Shown piece by piece: positions 19,940-30,977 of a stretch of 64,000 nt of DNA (positions within the stretch are counted from its first letter, which is position 1; every line of letters begins with the position of its first letter). This DNA is from Melanopsichium pennsylvanicum (taxonomy: Eukaryota > Basidiomycota > Ustilaginomycetes > Ustilaginales). The notes under the pieces were generated by a model. It had not been told where the DNA came from and did not search any database. It was given only the letters and a program-made list of their open reading frames with translations. The position numbers and the translations under genes were made by a program. The DNA lies in NCBI GenBank assembly GCA_900208305.1, contig OAPG01000022.1, forward strand, positions 124,001-188,000, read 5' to 3'.

Positions 19940-22121
19940 ATGAGTGGCGACAAGACCATCTTCAAGGTAAGTTTTTCTCCGTGACTCCTTCAAATCCCTG
20001 TCTGTTGCTGCAACTAAGCTGACAATCACATTCCACCGCTTACTCGCATCGCTACAGGCTACCTACTCGGGCGTGCCAGTCTACGAGTGCATCATCAACA
20101 CTGTCGCCGTCATGAGAAGACGTTCTGACAGCTGGCTCAATGCCACTCAGATCCTCAAGGTCGTCGGTCTCGACAAGCCACAGCGTACACGTGTTCTCGA
20201 GCGAGAGATCCAGAAAGGCATTCACGAAAAAGTCCAGGGAGGTTACGGCAAGTATCAGGGAACATGGATCCCCCTCGACGTCGCCATCGAACTTGCAGAG
20301 CGCTACAACATTCTTGATCTTCTCCAGCCCATCACCTCATACGTCCCTTCCGCCGCCGACTCGCCTCCTCCCGCACCCAAGCACACCATCTCCACTTCCA
20401 ACCGCACCAAAAAGGTCGTACCTGTCGACGCTGGCGCTCTTGGCCGCTCTCGACGCGCCACCAGCATCGAGACAGAGTCCGAAGTCGTTGCTGCCACTCA
20501 GCAAAACGCATCCGAAGGCACCATGAGCCCTTCCCCCAGCGACATCAGCAGCTCTTCCCGCACCCCCAGCCCTCTTCCCGTCGACCGTGCAAATGCCTTG
20601 TACGCCAACCAAGCAGCTGGCTTCAACGGTCGCGAGGTCAGCAATCAAGCAAGATACGCCGACATCATCCTCGACTACTTTGTCACCGAAAACACCACCG
20701 TCCCTTCCCTCCTCATCAACCCTCCACCCGACTTCAATCCCAACATGAGCATCGACGATGACGAGCACACCGCTCTTCACTGGGCTTGTGCCATGGGCCG
20801 CATTCGTGTCGTCAAACTGCTCCTCTCGGCCGGCGCAGACATCTTCCGCGTCAACACCAACCAGCAGACCGCCCTCATGCGCGCTACCATGTTTTCCAAC
20901 AACTACGATTTGCGAAAGTTTCCAGAGCTATTTGAGCTTCTACACCGTTCCATTCTCAACATCGACAGGAACGACCGTACCGTCTTTCATCATGTGGTTG
21001 ACCTCGCTCTCAGCAGGGGCAAGCCGCATGCCGCACGCTACTACATGGAGACCATGATCAATCGTCTTGCCGATTACGGTGATCAGCTGGCAGACATCCT
21101 CAACTTCCAAGACGACGAGGGGGAAACTCCACTAACTATGGCTGCACGCGCGCGATCCAAGCGTCTTGTCCGACTTTTGCTCGAACACGGCGCCGATCCC
21201 AAGATCCGCAACAAAGAGGGCAAGAACGCGGAAGACTACATCGTCGAGGATGAACGTTTCCGATCATCTCCCTCCCGAAATGCACCCGCCGGTATCGAAC
21301 TTGGCGCAGATGGCCTTCCCGTCCTCCCCACTTCCTCTCTCCACACTTCTGAAGCAGGCCAACGCACCGCCGGTCGAGCGGTTACTCTGATGAGCAACCT
21401 TCTTCACAGCCTGGCCGACAGCTACGACAGCGAGATCAATACGGCCGAAAAGAAGCTTACGCAAGCCCACGGTCTGCTCAAGCAGATTCAGACAGAGATC
21501 GAGGACAGTGCCAAGGTCGCTGAGGGATTGTATCATGAGGCCAAGGGAGTAGAGGAGGAGCGCAAAAAGGTGGATTCGCTTCAACTGACCTTGAAGCAAG
21601 GCATCAACAAGAGAACGAGGGAAGACTTGGAAAGCAGATGGAACGAAGGCAAAGAGGCGATCAAGAGAGCTAGAACCCAAGCTGGATTGGAGGCTGGTGC
21701 ATTGCTTGCCAGCAATGTGGGTAACGCTCAAGAGGGTGGCAAGGGTGCTGATGCTCAGCGATTTTTGAGAGGGTTGCCTGCAGGGACGGATGTCAAGACG
21801 GCGATAGACGAGTTGAAGAAGCAGCTCAAAGAAGTGCAGAAGAAGAGATCAGACCTGGTGTGGACATTTGTGAACAACGCCAGGGAGCAGGGCACCGGTA
21901 AGACCATGGCTGCATACAGGAGGTTGATTGCGGCAGGTTGTGGTGGTATCGCGCCGGATGAGGTGGACGCGGTGGTTGGCGTGCTGTGCGAGCTGCTGCA
22001 GGAGGGCCATGCGGGTGCGGAGAATGCGGGGAAGGAGGGGGATGAGAGGGCAAGGGATGCCGCCATGATGTTGAAAGGTGCTGGTGCTGCTGCGCTTGCC
22101 GCGAATGCTGGCGCTGCATGA
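19940..22121 (+). CDS. mbp1: APSES/ankyrin transcription factor, Mbp1/Swi4 type (MBF subunit)
   Basis: Two exons, 19940-19966 and 20058-22121, encode 696 residues. The intron 19967-20057 (91 nt) has donor GTAAGT, branch-like GCTGAC and acceptor CTACAG, and it joins MSGDKTIFK to ATYSGVPVYEC in frame. Residues about 9-105 form the APSES/KilA-N DNA-binding domain (SWLNATQILKV, GGYGKYQGTWIPLDVA). Ankyrin repeats follow at about 245-400 (HTALHWACAMGRIRVVKLLL, GETPLTMAARARSKRLVRLL), then a coiled coil at about 465-540. This is the layout of Mbp1/Swi4 (S. cerevisiae) and Res1/Res2 (S. pombe), which bind ACGCGT boxes and drive G1/S genes with Swi6/Cdc10. A Mbp1-like assignment fits the domain order; the partner is not in this window. 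Confidence 0.93.
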
Positions 22122-22610
22122 GGTTCTGAACTGATGTTTGCAAATCACTCAAGTTGTACTGTAGTTTTCTCCCTTTGGTTTGCTATCTCGATATGCTACT
22201 CTGCTCTCAAAGGCTGTGTCGGTGCGAGTGCGAGACAGAATGTTTCACTCGCAATTCATTCGGAATGGTGTGAGTTGTGAGACGTGATATGGTGTCTGCA
22301 TGGAAGAAGGGCGCCTTTTACTGTTGGTCTGATCATAAATTCGGCAAAACACCATCAGCACCTGCTTTTTTTTTTTTTTTTTTTTTTTTCCCAGACAGTA
22401 AGCGCCTAATTTCGACCTTTTCGCGTTTCGCGTGCCGGTAGGTGCTGCCAAAATCGAAGTGAGGATGAGTTGAGACCAGCTGCTCAGATTATGAACGATG
22501 GTGAGTAAAGTTTTGGCATATGAGAAGGGGCTGATCAAGTTGCGTGTTGAGGAAGTGGTAAGCATGTATAATACAGAGATATAGCCGAGATATGTAAGTG
22601 AGGTGGAATT
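22122..22610. other. Convergent intergenic region with T24 run
   Basis: It separates the 3' ends of the mbp1-like and mS34 genes. A 24-base T run lies at 22366-22389, which is a poly-A run on the minus strand. No gene recognised. Confidence 0.5.
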
Positions 22611-23155
22611 TCACTTTGCAGAATCCCAGCAGTACTTGAGTGCGCCAGGGATACGTTCGCCGGACTCGACTTGGGTGATAGGTTTGCCTGTGATTGTCAC
22701 ATTGTCAAATGCAAAAGTCAGTATGCTCGGTGTTGTTCCGACGTCAAGAGTGTATGTGAAGACTCACCTCTCCAAACGAACCTGCCCCAAGCCTTACCAT
22801 GCTTTCCGCCGTCCTTCAATCTGACCTTTGTGATCTCCCAATAGCACAGATGGCCGTGCTCCTTGTTCGCCTTCTTATGCTCAGCATGGAGTGTTATGAG
22901 GTGTTGTTTGAGATCTTTGTCATGAGGCACATCCAGGCCCTTGGCTGCCCATCTACGTTGGCGCACTCTAGCACCGACACCATCGTTCGGAAGAGAAGAG
23001 AGCAGCTGGTAAAGATTCTTGTGCGGTTTCTGAGCTCTTGCAAGACTTGGTGGTAAGTGGGATTTGGAAAGATGGCCGGTGAGGATTTCAGTGTAGCTCG
23101 AGGATGCGGTCGAGCGAGCCGCATACGAGAATAAGGTGAGTGTTTGGCGGAACAT
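22611..23155 (-). CDS. mrps34: Mitochondrial small-subunit ribosomal protein mS34-like
   Basis: Two exons on the minus strand, 23155-22768 and 22687-22611, encode 154 residues. The intron 22688-22767 (80 nt) has donor GTGAGT, branch-like ACTGAC and acceptor ATCACAG. Splicing joins FVWRG to KPITQVESGERIPGALKY in frame, and the total is divisible by three. The N-terminus is a mitochondrial-type presequence (MFRQTLTLFSYAARSTASSS). The core carries family hallmarks: NLYQLLSSLPNDGVGARV, RQRRW, CYWEITKVRLKDGGKHGKAW. These resemble animal MRPS34 (HGKAWG followed by a FKGK-like end). An in-frame ATG at 23245 would add a 30-residue hydrophobic stretch, but it has T at -3; the ATG at 23155 (ACCATG) is preferred. 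Confidence 0.8.
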
Positions 23156-23623
23156 GGTTTGTCCGATATGTAGAATGAGGATGATGGTACAGATGATGAC
23201 GAGAGAGGAAGAGAGAAAGGGTGAAAGGACTTTGGCCTCAGCCATTCACAACTGTCGAAAACCTCGTCAAGCGGTCGCACTACACTGTAACCAGAATCGG
23301 AAGATCTGAATCAACCATTTTTTTTCAACTTGTGCACAGAAGAGACAAGTTTCGCATTAACAGTTCTGAGTTTTTTTAAGAAAAAAGCAAAAAAAAAAGG
23401 CAAGGCACATGAACGCCTCCACACACCAAAAAGTCACCAAGTGAGCACCAACACCGGGGCGCGACACGCGCTTCTATTAGGCTCAGCTATCCATGCATGC
23501 TTTGTGTTCAACATCATCCTTCACCTCATCTCACACCATACCCTATCGTACCGCCATAATCCATACTTCAACAGCACTTTCACACGACTCTACAATGTCA
23601 GAAATAGCCTAATAAAACATATC
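23156..23623. other. Divergent promoter region between mS34 and the PIP-box gene
   Basis: It holds both 5' leaders. A run of A10 sits near 23388. The plus-strand frame of the next gene stays open upstream to 23330, but its composition there is leader-like, and the first well-placed ATG is at 23624. No separate gene seen. Confidence 0.4.
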
Positions 23624-25861
23624 ATGGTGTCAAGGCAATCAGCTGGCCACAGCGCCGCAACTAACACTCACACCACTCCATCCACAAGCTCGATCAAGCC
23701 TACAGGCTGGATCCGTTCAACCTCTGTCACAAAGCCTGCACCTTTTGCAGATCGCACAAATCTGCCTTCCACATCAATATCCGCTCCTCTGAGCTCTATT
23801 TTCAAGCCTCTTGCACCGCACAGCGCCAGAAGCCCGGCCCCTAGCGTTCACAGCAACGGGCCGAAGCAAGCAAAGCTATCCAGCTTCTTCACGCCTCACA
23901 CAGCGCCTCCTACCGCCGCCGCTGCAGCGAGGTTAGCTACCCAAACATCTGGCAGAAAGGAAAAGCAGAGCGGATGCATAGATTCGCCTAGCCTACATCG
24001 TGCTCAGCGGAAAAATGGCGCCGAAGCTGGTCCTTCCAAGCTACCGGCATTGGAGCTCGACGATGAGCTTGACGCTCGCGCGACGAATTTATTGCGCGGC
24101 CGCTTTGGTAGCGTGACTCGCTCGCTTAACGCTTCTAGATCATCCACACCTACTCGGCCTATCTCTTCGCCGATATCTGATCCACAACCGATCCCACAAG
24201 CAGCACAGGTTCAAGCCAGAGCCGGCGCTGATGCTCGTCTCACCATGTCGCTACCCCGAGTACCTCCCCGACCGCGACCCAGTAAAAAGGCTCAGATCAC
24301 GCCAGCTCGACGAAAGAAAGAAGCACAGCACCCACCATCATCACCAGCACCCTTCGAACCCACTCTGATGGCCGAATCTCTCTCCAACTTCACCCCACCC
24401 GCATGGGAACGTTCACGCTCCGATAAGATGGCTCTGTTTCAGCGCCTTGCAGGTGTGCCGAAGAAATCTATACTCATATTTGAAAAGCACAGAATGCAGG
24501 ACGAGCTGAACAAGGCACACAAGAGGTTGCTGGCAAACCATGAGGATTCGCCGCTTGAGAGGCCTTTAGTTAGCCGAGAGGACGCATCGCCTAGCAAAGC
24601 TACCCTTATACGCTCGCCCATCGAGAAGCAAGCACGCAACAGGCAGATTGGCTCGCCATCTAGAAGCAGAGTCAACGATGGCGCTGCACTCTCGGCTTCT
24701 CCCTCCAAGAGAAATGTCATAGTGAGCACAAAATCGGTGCTAAGATCTCCAACGACTAATAGAAGAATCTACGCACTCGAAACACAACTAAGTGGTGCGT
24801 CCGCTTTGACGGGTGGTAGATCTGTGAGTTTGCAACCACTCAGGCTCGACATTCAAGAAGAAGCGGCAGAGCAGCGTCGTGCTGTATCGCAGACAAGAGG
24901 CGTTGCTGATGGAGCAAACGCTGATCACACTATAGTGGTCAGTGATGAGACTATGACGGAGGACGAAAGCGAAACACTCTCATTACCGTGGCCCGAGGTG
25001 GAAAAGGCATCTCAAGCAGACGCGTTGGGGGAAGAAACCCAGCTCCTCCCCTGGAACGACGACGAAGAAGATCAGATGCTAGATCATCCACCAGACCGAT
25101 CACAGCAACCAGTAACAGAAGTTCCGACATCCGATGACGAAGATTTGCTTCTCCAATTCGCGATTCCTTCATCCCCATCTTCATCTTTGCCGGCATCGGC
25201 CTCCCGGAGCACTTCACCAACCTCGTCGTCACTTCGCGCCGCTGGGTCACCGTCGAAGAAACGTCGTCGAACGCACAGTAGCAGCACTGAGCTAGACTCT
25301 TCGCCTACAGTCTCACTTACTAGATCGGATGGAACAACTCCATCACGGCGCCTCCCGAAGGTCAGCCCGATTACCCTGACCTCGACTCTCGGCAGCAGTG
25401 GAAACAGATTCGACAAGGTCGTCACAGCGCTTCAAAAGGAAGAGAGACGCGCAAACACTGGTATGCAGCTCAACTTGAACTCCTTCTTGTCCTCATCCCG
25501 TCCAAATGGTCATCCTTCACCTTCCAATCGGCAAGGGTTGAGCGAGGATCTTGAAGATGAGCTGTCTGATGACGATATTGATGAAGCTCATGGCGACACA
25601 ACGGTGAATGGCATGCCTCTGAACCTGGAACAGCATAGAGATGGCGCTGAAGACGAGGCTGAGGAAACGCACCCTCTCCTATGGTCTTCTCAAACTCAAA
25701 CAGAACCAATGGCGAGACCAGGTCTTCGCCCTCTGCAACCATCGAGCTCACAATGCACGACAAGCAGCAGAACCAGTAGTGACGCCATCAGCCTTCCCAG
25801 CGAGGCCAACCTTTATCAATCTGGCAACACTCCATTCCGGTCCTTCTTCGAACATCTGTAG
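23624..25861 (+). CDS. Disordered protein with a PCNA-interacting (PIP) box; function unknown
   Basis: 745 residues, single exon, mostly low complexity (Ser/Pro/Arg). Residues 82-89 read QAKLSSFF, an exact PIP-box match (Q-x-x-L-x-x-F-F), which points to PCNA binding and a role at replication forks or in repair. Upstream, ADRTNL contains an RxxL destruction-box-like motif. The best-conserved-looking part is a helical stretch (PAWERSRSDKMALFQRLAGV to about KAHKRLL, about residues 262-305). An acidic repeat occurs three times: ESETLSLPW (448-456), EETQLLPW (470-477) and EETHPLLW (680-687). A basic SPSKKRRRTH near 540 may be a nuclear signal. The protein ends in TPFRSFFEHL. I do not recognise the family. 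The role in DNA replication or repair is inferred from the PIP box only. Confidence 0.75.
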   Translation: MVSRQSAGHSAATNTHTTPSTSSIKPTGWIRSTSVTKPAPFADRTNLPSTSISAPLSSIFKPLAPHSARSPAPSVHSNGPKQAKLSSFFTPHTAPPTAAAAARLATQTSGRKEKQSGCIDSPSLHRAQRKNGAEAGPSKLPALELDDELDARATNLLRGRFGSVTRSLNASRSSTPTRPISSPISDPQPIPQAAQVQARAGADARLTMSLPRVPPRPRPSKKAQITPARRKKEAQHPPSSPAPFEPTLMAESLSNFTPPAWERSRSDKMALFQRLAGVPKKSILIFEKHRMQDELNKAHKRLLANHEDSPLERPLVSREDASPSKATLIRSPIEKQARNRQIGSPSRSRVNDGAALSASPSKRNVIVSTKSVLRSPTTNRRIYALETQLSGASALTGGRSVSLQPLRLDIQEEAAEQRRAVSQTRGVADGANADHTIVVSDETMTEDESETLSLPWPEVEKASQADALGEETQLLPWNDDEEDQMLDHPPDRSQQPVTEVPTSDDEDLLLQFAIPSSPSSSLPASASRSTSPTSSSLRAAGSPSKKRRRTHSSSTELDSSPTVSLTRSDGTTPSRRLPKVSPITLTSTLGSSGNRFDKVVTALQKEERRANTGMQLNLNSFLSSSRPNGHPSPSNRQGLSEDLEDELSDDDIDEAHGDTTVNGMPLNLEQHRDGAEDEAEETHPLLWSSQTQTEPMARPGLRPLQPSSSQCTTSSRTSSDAISLPSEANLYQSGNTPFRSFFEHL

Positions 25862-26085
25862 CACGACACTGGCAAGAAGTTCACCAAAATACCTTTTCAC
25901 GCTCATATTTTCTTGGGCATTCTTGGAAGGCTGGTAATTTATATGATTCGATCATGTCGTTGGATTCAACCATGCATTTTTTCAACAGTGCTACATTTTC
26001 GGTTCTGGGAAGCAAAGTGGTGTGAGAACATGTGTGGATGGGTTTTGGATCGGAAATGAGAATCTTGAGAATTGACAGAGTTGAT

Positions 26086-28119
26086 TCAAACGACGTTGCC
26101 GAGCAGGATAGCGAGGGCCTTGGTACCAGCTGGCAAGCTACGTGTGGTGGAATTGGCTGTGAGCGCCGGTAAAGCGATGAGACTGTTGGCGCAGCTCATC
26201 GAGTGCATACCCGAACTCCTCTGACTACCCGTGCTGTATGCGACCAATCCCCTTTCTGGCTCGACCTTTACCACCGCTCGGTGAAACTCTGGTCGAGGGT
26301 CCAACTTCATTTCGGAACCCAAGGTGATAGAAATTTGTGGCAGACTCCACGGGTTTGGGCCTTGATTCCCACCTTCTTCTCCGGGAATGGCATAGCAGCC
26401 GGACAGCTTTCGAAGCGCGGGCAGTACAAAGACGTAGAACGTCACGAGTGCACTAGCAGGGTTGCCAGGAAGCGCAAAGATGGTCTTGTCGTCGGAGAGC
26501 GTGGCAAAAGTGGTCGGTTTCCCAGGCTTCATAGCCACTCTTCCGAAATGGATTGTTCCGCCCAATTGTCGTTCGATCAAGGGCTTCAAAAGGTCGGATT
26601 CACCCATACTTGTGCCTCCCGTGGTGATCACCATGTCCGCTTCGGCTATGCCTCTCTTGAGAGCAGACAAGGTGGTGTCAATATCGTCCGTGGCAATGCC
26701 AAGGTCAACAACGGAGAATCCAAGGCCGGTGATGGCTGCGTGCAGGCCTGGACGATTCGCATCAAATACCCTGAAGCCCCAATCTTTCCTATGTTCTGTT
26801 GTAGGGTTGGAAGATGTGGAGGAAGGAGGGTCTTGCAGCTCATTGCCTGTGGAAAGAATGGCTACTTTGGGCTTCTTGTAGACTTTGACAGAGGAGCGGC
26901 CGAGGAAAGATAGAGTGCCAATCTCTCCACCAAGCGTGGACACTTGTGAACCTTTGCGGAGAACGACCTGACCTTCTTTAACATCGCTGCCTTTGCCTCT
27001 GACGTTCTCGCCCACGTCGACTTGGGCTAGGATCTTGACCACCACCTCTTCCCCATCTCTTTCTTCCAACAACTCCGTGTCCTCAACCATGACAACCGCG
27101 TCTGTTGAAGGGGGTAAGCCTTGACCGGTATTGATCCTGAAGATCTCCTTTTCTCCCAGCGCTCTGTTCTGAAGAGTGCTCAGTGTCACAACGCGGTACT
27201 CTCCAGGTGGTGTGACACCCGCTCTCACCGCGTAGCCGTCGACATTTGTCGTAGGGCCCGGAGGCAGATCGGACAATGCGGAGACGTCTTCGGCTAGAAC
27301 GTGACCGATTAGGTGCGTGCCTATCGGCAATGTTTGGACTGAAGCTGCGGGTGGCGTGTGTTCGGCGATGAGACCCAAAGCTTGATCCAAAGAGAGAAGG
27401 GGATATGGAGAGGTGCGATGACGCAAAGAGGGCCCGCTGGCCGGGTCGACGGTGCGGTATCCGGTGTGGTCTGACGGGATGGTGCGTGGCTTGGGTGCCG
27501 AGTGCGAGTGAAGTCCTCCGTGGTGGTGATGAGAGCATCCTGCGTCGGTTGCGGTGTGAACATTGGCGTTGGTGCGACGAAACATATCTCGTTGCATCTC
27601 TTGATGCTTCGTCTCTCCGGTTCCACCAGCCAGAAGCTCGAGAGCATGTTTAAGCAACCCATTTGCAAGGAGCACTTCCAAGCATTCTTTCACTGCTTTC
27701 GGGCTTCCAGGCAGGACGACAATCAAAGCCTCCTTTCCAGTGCTCTCTACTTTTCTGATACCTGTCACAGCCCTAGATAGCGCCGCTAATGGAGTCTTGC
27801 TCAGCGAGTATGAAGTCAGTGCATGAGTTAAGGCCGGGGTTTTGCGAGAGATCAGCGGTTCCACAGCTTCCGGGGTCACATCTCGCTGTCCAAAGCCAGT
27901 GCCTCCAGTGGTGACGATCAGATCGACGCCCTCGCTGTCTGCCATGAGTTGAACGTAGTAGCGAATGGTAGAGAGCTCATCGGGACACAAGGAGCGCGCT
28001 TGAATGTCGAAGCCGGCGGAAGAAAGGGCGTCCATTAGGACCGGGCCAGAGCGATCCAATAAAGGGTTAGTGGAAGCTGTGTCGCTGACAGTGAGGATGC
28101 CAGCTTTGAACGAAGTCAT
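26086..28119 (-). CDS. cnxE: Gephyrin/CnxE-type molybdenum cofactor synthase (MogA-MoeA fusion)
   Basis: The protein has 677 residues in one exon. The N-terminal G domain (about 1-170) is MogA/MoaB-like (GILTVSDTA, VTTGGTGFGQRDVTPEA) and adenylates molybdopterin. A His-rich linker follows (CSHHHHGGLHSHS, about 195). The C-terminal E domain (about 235-677) is MoeA-like (TNVDGYAVR about 286, FRINTGQGLPPSTDAVV, STGNEL, ITTGGTSMGESD about 498, LPGNPASALVTF) and inserts molybdate. The G-then-E order is that of fungal CnxE/NIT-9 and animal gephyrin; plant Cnx1 has the reverse order. The product supports nitrate reductase, sulfite oxidase and xanthine dehydrogenase. The start at 28119 (ATCATG, A at -3) begins right at the G domain. 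Confidence 0.96.
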   Translation of the reverse strand: MTSFKAGILTVSDTASTNPLLDRSGPVLMDALSSAGFDIQARSLCPDELSTIRYYVQLMADSEGVDLIVTTGGTGFGQRDVTPEAVEPLISRKTPALTHALTSYSLSKTPLAALSRAVTGIRKVESTGKEALIVVLPGSPKAVKECLEVLLANGLLKHALELLAGGTGETKHQEMQRDMFRRTNANVHTATDAGCSHHHHGGLHSHSAPKPRTIPSDHTGYRTVDPASGPSLRHRTSPYPLLSLDQALGLIAEHTPPAASVQTLPIGTHLIGHVLAEDVSALSDLPPGPTTNVDGYAVRAGVTPPGEYRVVTLSTLQNRALGEKEIFRINTGQGLPPSTDAVVMVEDTELLEERDGEEVVVKILAQVDVGENVRGKGSDVKEGQVVLRKGSQVSTLGGEIGTLSFLGRSSVKVYKKPKVAILSTGNELQDPPSSTSSNPTTEHRKDWGFRVFDANRPGLHAAITGLGFSVVDLGIATDDIDTTLSALKRGIAEADMVITTGGTSMGESDLLKPLIERQLGGTIHFGRVAMKPGKPTTFATLSDDKTIFALPGNPASALVTFYVFVLPALRKLSGCYAIPGEEGGNQGPNPWSLPQISITLGSEMKLDPRPEFHRAVVKVEPERGLVAYSTGSQRSSGMHSMSCANSLIALPALTANSTTRSLPAGTKALAILLGNVV

Positions 28120-28609
28120 GATGAGAGGTGTTGCAGTAATTCGCGCAAAATGAATGGGATAAGAGCTATTATGATGAGAAAGAAGGTACGAAGGGCTGGT
28201 GTGGGAAAGGACAAGAGGGAGGATACGCGCACGAACCAGCAGCTGAAATCTGGGTGCGGGCAAGGGTCCAGTGCAGGGCCGAGTTGACCCTGACGGTGAA
28301 GTGGCGGGGTGCTTTAGAAGCCGCTCATCCACAGCATCTCCCATCACAAGTGTCGACAAGAACACATCTCCGGCCACCACACGCTAGTCAGTATTTATAT
28401 GAAGGTCATCGTCACACCCGTGATCAATCATGCGAGTAAAAATCTCGCAGAAAATGCTGCGAGTGGGTCTAATAAAAAAGAGTGTTATGGTGAGAGTGAT
28501 ACGAAGTATAAGGCCGATTTGGCACAAAATACAATGAGTTACATCGTTTTTCACCAATGGGGGTATATGTCCTGCCTTTCCTTCTGCTCTCATGGGTTGG
28601 TCCTGGTCT
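28120..28609. other. Promoter region of cnxE and 3' flank of SH3 gene
   Basis: The frame of cnxE stays open upstream to about 28380, but without a convincing start. No other gene recognised. Confidence 0.4.
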
Positions 28610-29975
28610 TCATTCCGGCAAGGGACCCGACCATTCTAGATAAGTGGCGGGAACCAGCCCCTTGATTCCTTCCTGGTCGTCCTTGATGGCAATTGCCCAA
28701 CCACCGTCCAGCGATCCTACCACATGCACAATTTCGCCTGATTGCACCGCCAACTCGTGGTCTGAGACCGGATCGAATTCGTACAAGACCTTGTACACGC
28801 CCTGGGTAACATTTGCATCTCCCTCGTCGCCATCGAACTCATCATCTTCGGCGCCGCCTTCAATATAAAATTCATCCTCTGCCTCCTCTCCGTGCTGCTG
28901 CTGTTCGTCTGCCTCTGAGCCTGCGGTGGACAGCGTGTCGGGGAGCAGTTCACCGTGGTGACGTGGATCATCTGCTGGGAATGCGAAGTCTCGTACTTTG
29001 ATCCAAAATGCAGACTCATTTGTGTCACCAATGCGGGCAGTTTGGTAGCTCGCTGTGGAGTTAGGTCGCGTTGACTTTTCGCTATCGACATGGGTGTTTT
29101 GTACCGAGACAGAGTTGCGATTTGAGCTCTCGGCAGCAGTAGCGGATGTATTGAACTGATCAGCCGACGAAGACAGGTCGGATGTTGGTAACGCGGAACC
29201 CAGTGAGGAGGCTGTGCTGATGCGATGAATCGAACTCGTCGCGCAGGATGTTGGACGAAGCTGAGGGGAGTATATCGAATTCGACGCTTGCGAGCTTCTT
29301 CTTGATAACGAGTTGGATGCTGCGTGGGCAATCTTTGCTGCCGTCTCGTTGGATGAGGGCAAAGATGGTGGACGTGTTGGTGTAGATGTGCTGGATGTGT
29401 TGAACGGGTTTTGAGAGGAAGTTGGGCGCTGGCTCGTTTCTGCTACGGGTGAGAGCGCATGTGAGGTTAGTGAAGGCGATGATGCAAATAGTGACGAGGA
29501 GGAGACGGAAGGGGAAGCATCAGAGGTTCGGTTGATGATGCGCCCCGGCGGAGGAGGCTTGAGTCTCCAATCCTGACCTTCTTCTGGTGAAGGAACGAAG
29601 CCTCCAGAGGGGCTAGGATAGAGCGTGTCTGCTGGACCTGGTTTTGGTGGTGCCATTGTCAAGGGGGAAGGCTCGGCGAGGGATTCATGAGGATTAGAAG
29701 AGGTGGAAGGTTGAATGGTGAGAACTTCTTTGGGGTCTGAGGAGAGCGGAGTAGAGTTAACGCGGCTAAGCTCGGGGGTGAGATTGAATGTGGAGAGGAA
29801 GATGGCATCGGCTGATTTTCGATCTGATCGTGAGGAGACGCCGTCTAGATCCGCATCGGCAGCTGTTGAGAATCAAGTGGGCATAGAGCGCGCTGTGGAT
29901 GAGCATGATGCACGGCGGAAAAGAAAATGATTCTTGCATATACTTACACTTGAGCCTGGCTTCCATGGACGGCAT
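28610..29975 (-). CDS. SH3-domain protein (Nbp2/Skb5-like)
   Basis: Two exons on the minus strand, 29975-29948 and 29862-28610, encode 426 residues. The intron 29863-29947 (85 nt) has donor GTAAGT and acceptor TCAACAG. It joins MPSMEARLK to SADADLDGVSSRSD in frame, and a stop lies in the intron, so splicing is required. Most of the protein is Ser/Thr/Pro-rich and disordered (PPPPGRI near residue 125), with an acidic stretch (EEAEDEF...) before a C-terminal SH3 domain at about 360-424 (YKVLYEFDPVSDHELAV, GGWAI, KGLVPATYLEW). A lone C-terminal SH3 after an acidic linker recalls yeast Nbp2 and S. pombe Skb5, adaptors of MAP-kinase/PAK signalling. That homology is tentative. The SH3 itself is clear. 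Confidence 0.85.
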
Positions 29976-30977
29976 GCCGTTTGAGCGGCTTGATTAAAGA
30001 GCGAGAAAAGCAGCAAAGTAAGATCGAGTGGATGTGACATGCAAAGGAGATTGCTGCAGCAAAATGGAACAAGTTACGTGCCCTCAAGGTTTGTGGTTGA
30101 GAGCGCCTGAGGTGCGATCAGTGGGAATCGAGCCTGTGTACCTAGTTGGATGAAAGATGAGCAAGCTATAGCGGACGTGTGTGAAATTGATGGAAGCTTA
30201 TGCGGATTCGCCGATGACCTGCAATTGGACAGAGGTCGTCGATGGTTTTGTTTGTGACAGGTATAGAAGCGGAAGCCGAGGATGACTTGATCGAATGAGA
30301 TGATGGTGAACCGATGAAAACATGCGCAAAATGCGATATGCGAATGAATGAATCTATGGAGTGTAGACGTTCAACGCGGCTTTGGGTGAGTGATGCTTTA
30401 ACCAAATGGATCCTAACAAGTTGATCCAAAAAAACCTAAAGCTTTAAGCCCATTATTGTTTTACAATGTACCGTATAATAATGGGAAGGAAAACAGTCCA
30501 GCGCCATTTAACCTGTGACTCTAAATTGGGCGTCAAAGACCCATTTCCTCTCAAAGCTAGACCAAACATTAACGGCCGAAAAAAAGTTGACCACATTGTG
30601 CATTTTTTTCACTGTGTTAGGTCGACAATTTTAGCGGAAGAGCTGATCGCTCGCTTGTCTTCCACTTTACCGTCTCTAGACAAGAAGAAAAAGATTTTGT
30701 GCAACATAATGTAAATATTCACTACCGTTTACTACCGTTTACTACCGTTTACTACCGTACCACAGTAGCTTCAATCTGGAGAGCTTATAATAACGTTCTC
30801 TCATCACCATCGCACTTCCGGCACATCGCTGAAAGCTCATCATTTGCCCTTGCTTCTTGGTCAGCGCCGTCCAACATCAGTGTCGTTGCCATTCATTTCT
30901 TGAATTTCGTAATTTGGCACCCTCTCCACAACATCACTTCCAATCAGCTTTGATCGGTCTAGTACATTTCCTTGACA
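29976..30977. other. Bidirectional promoter region between SH3 gene and uL24m
   Basis: No gene recognised. A 10-bp unit TTACTACCGT is repeated about four times at 30719-30760. Purine and pyrimidine runs elsewhere are unremarkable. Confidence 0.5.
30719..30760 (+). repeat. Tandem 10-bp repeat (TTACTACCGT)
   Basis: Four near-perfect consecutive copies, about 220 bp upstream of the uL24m start; the last grades into ACCGTACC. Confidence 0.85.

Noticed and set aside
23156..23245. Upstream in-frame ATG giving a hydrophobic N-terminus to the mS34-like protein
   Set aside because: Poor context (T at -3), and the downstream ATG gives a typical mitochondrial presequence. The hydrophobic stretch is probably untranslated leader.
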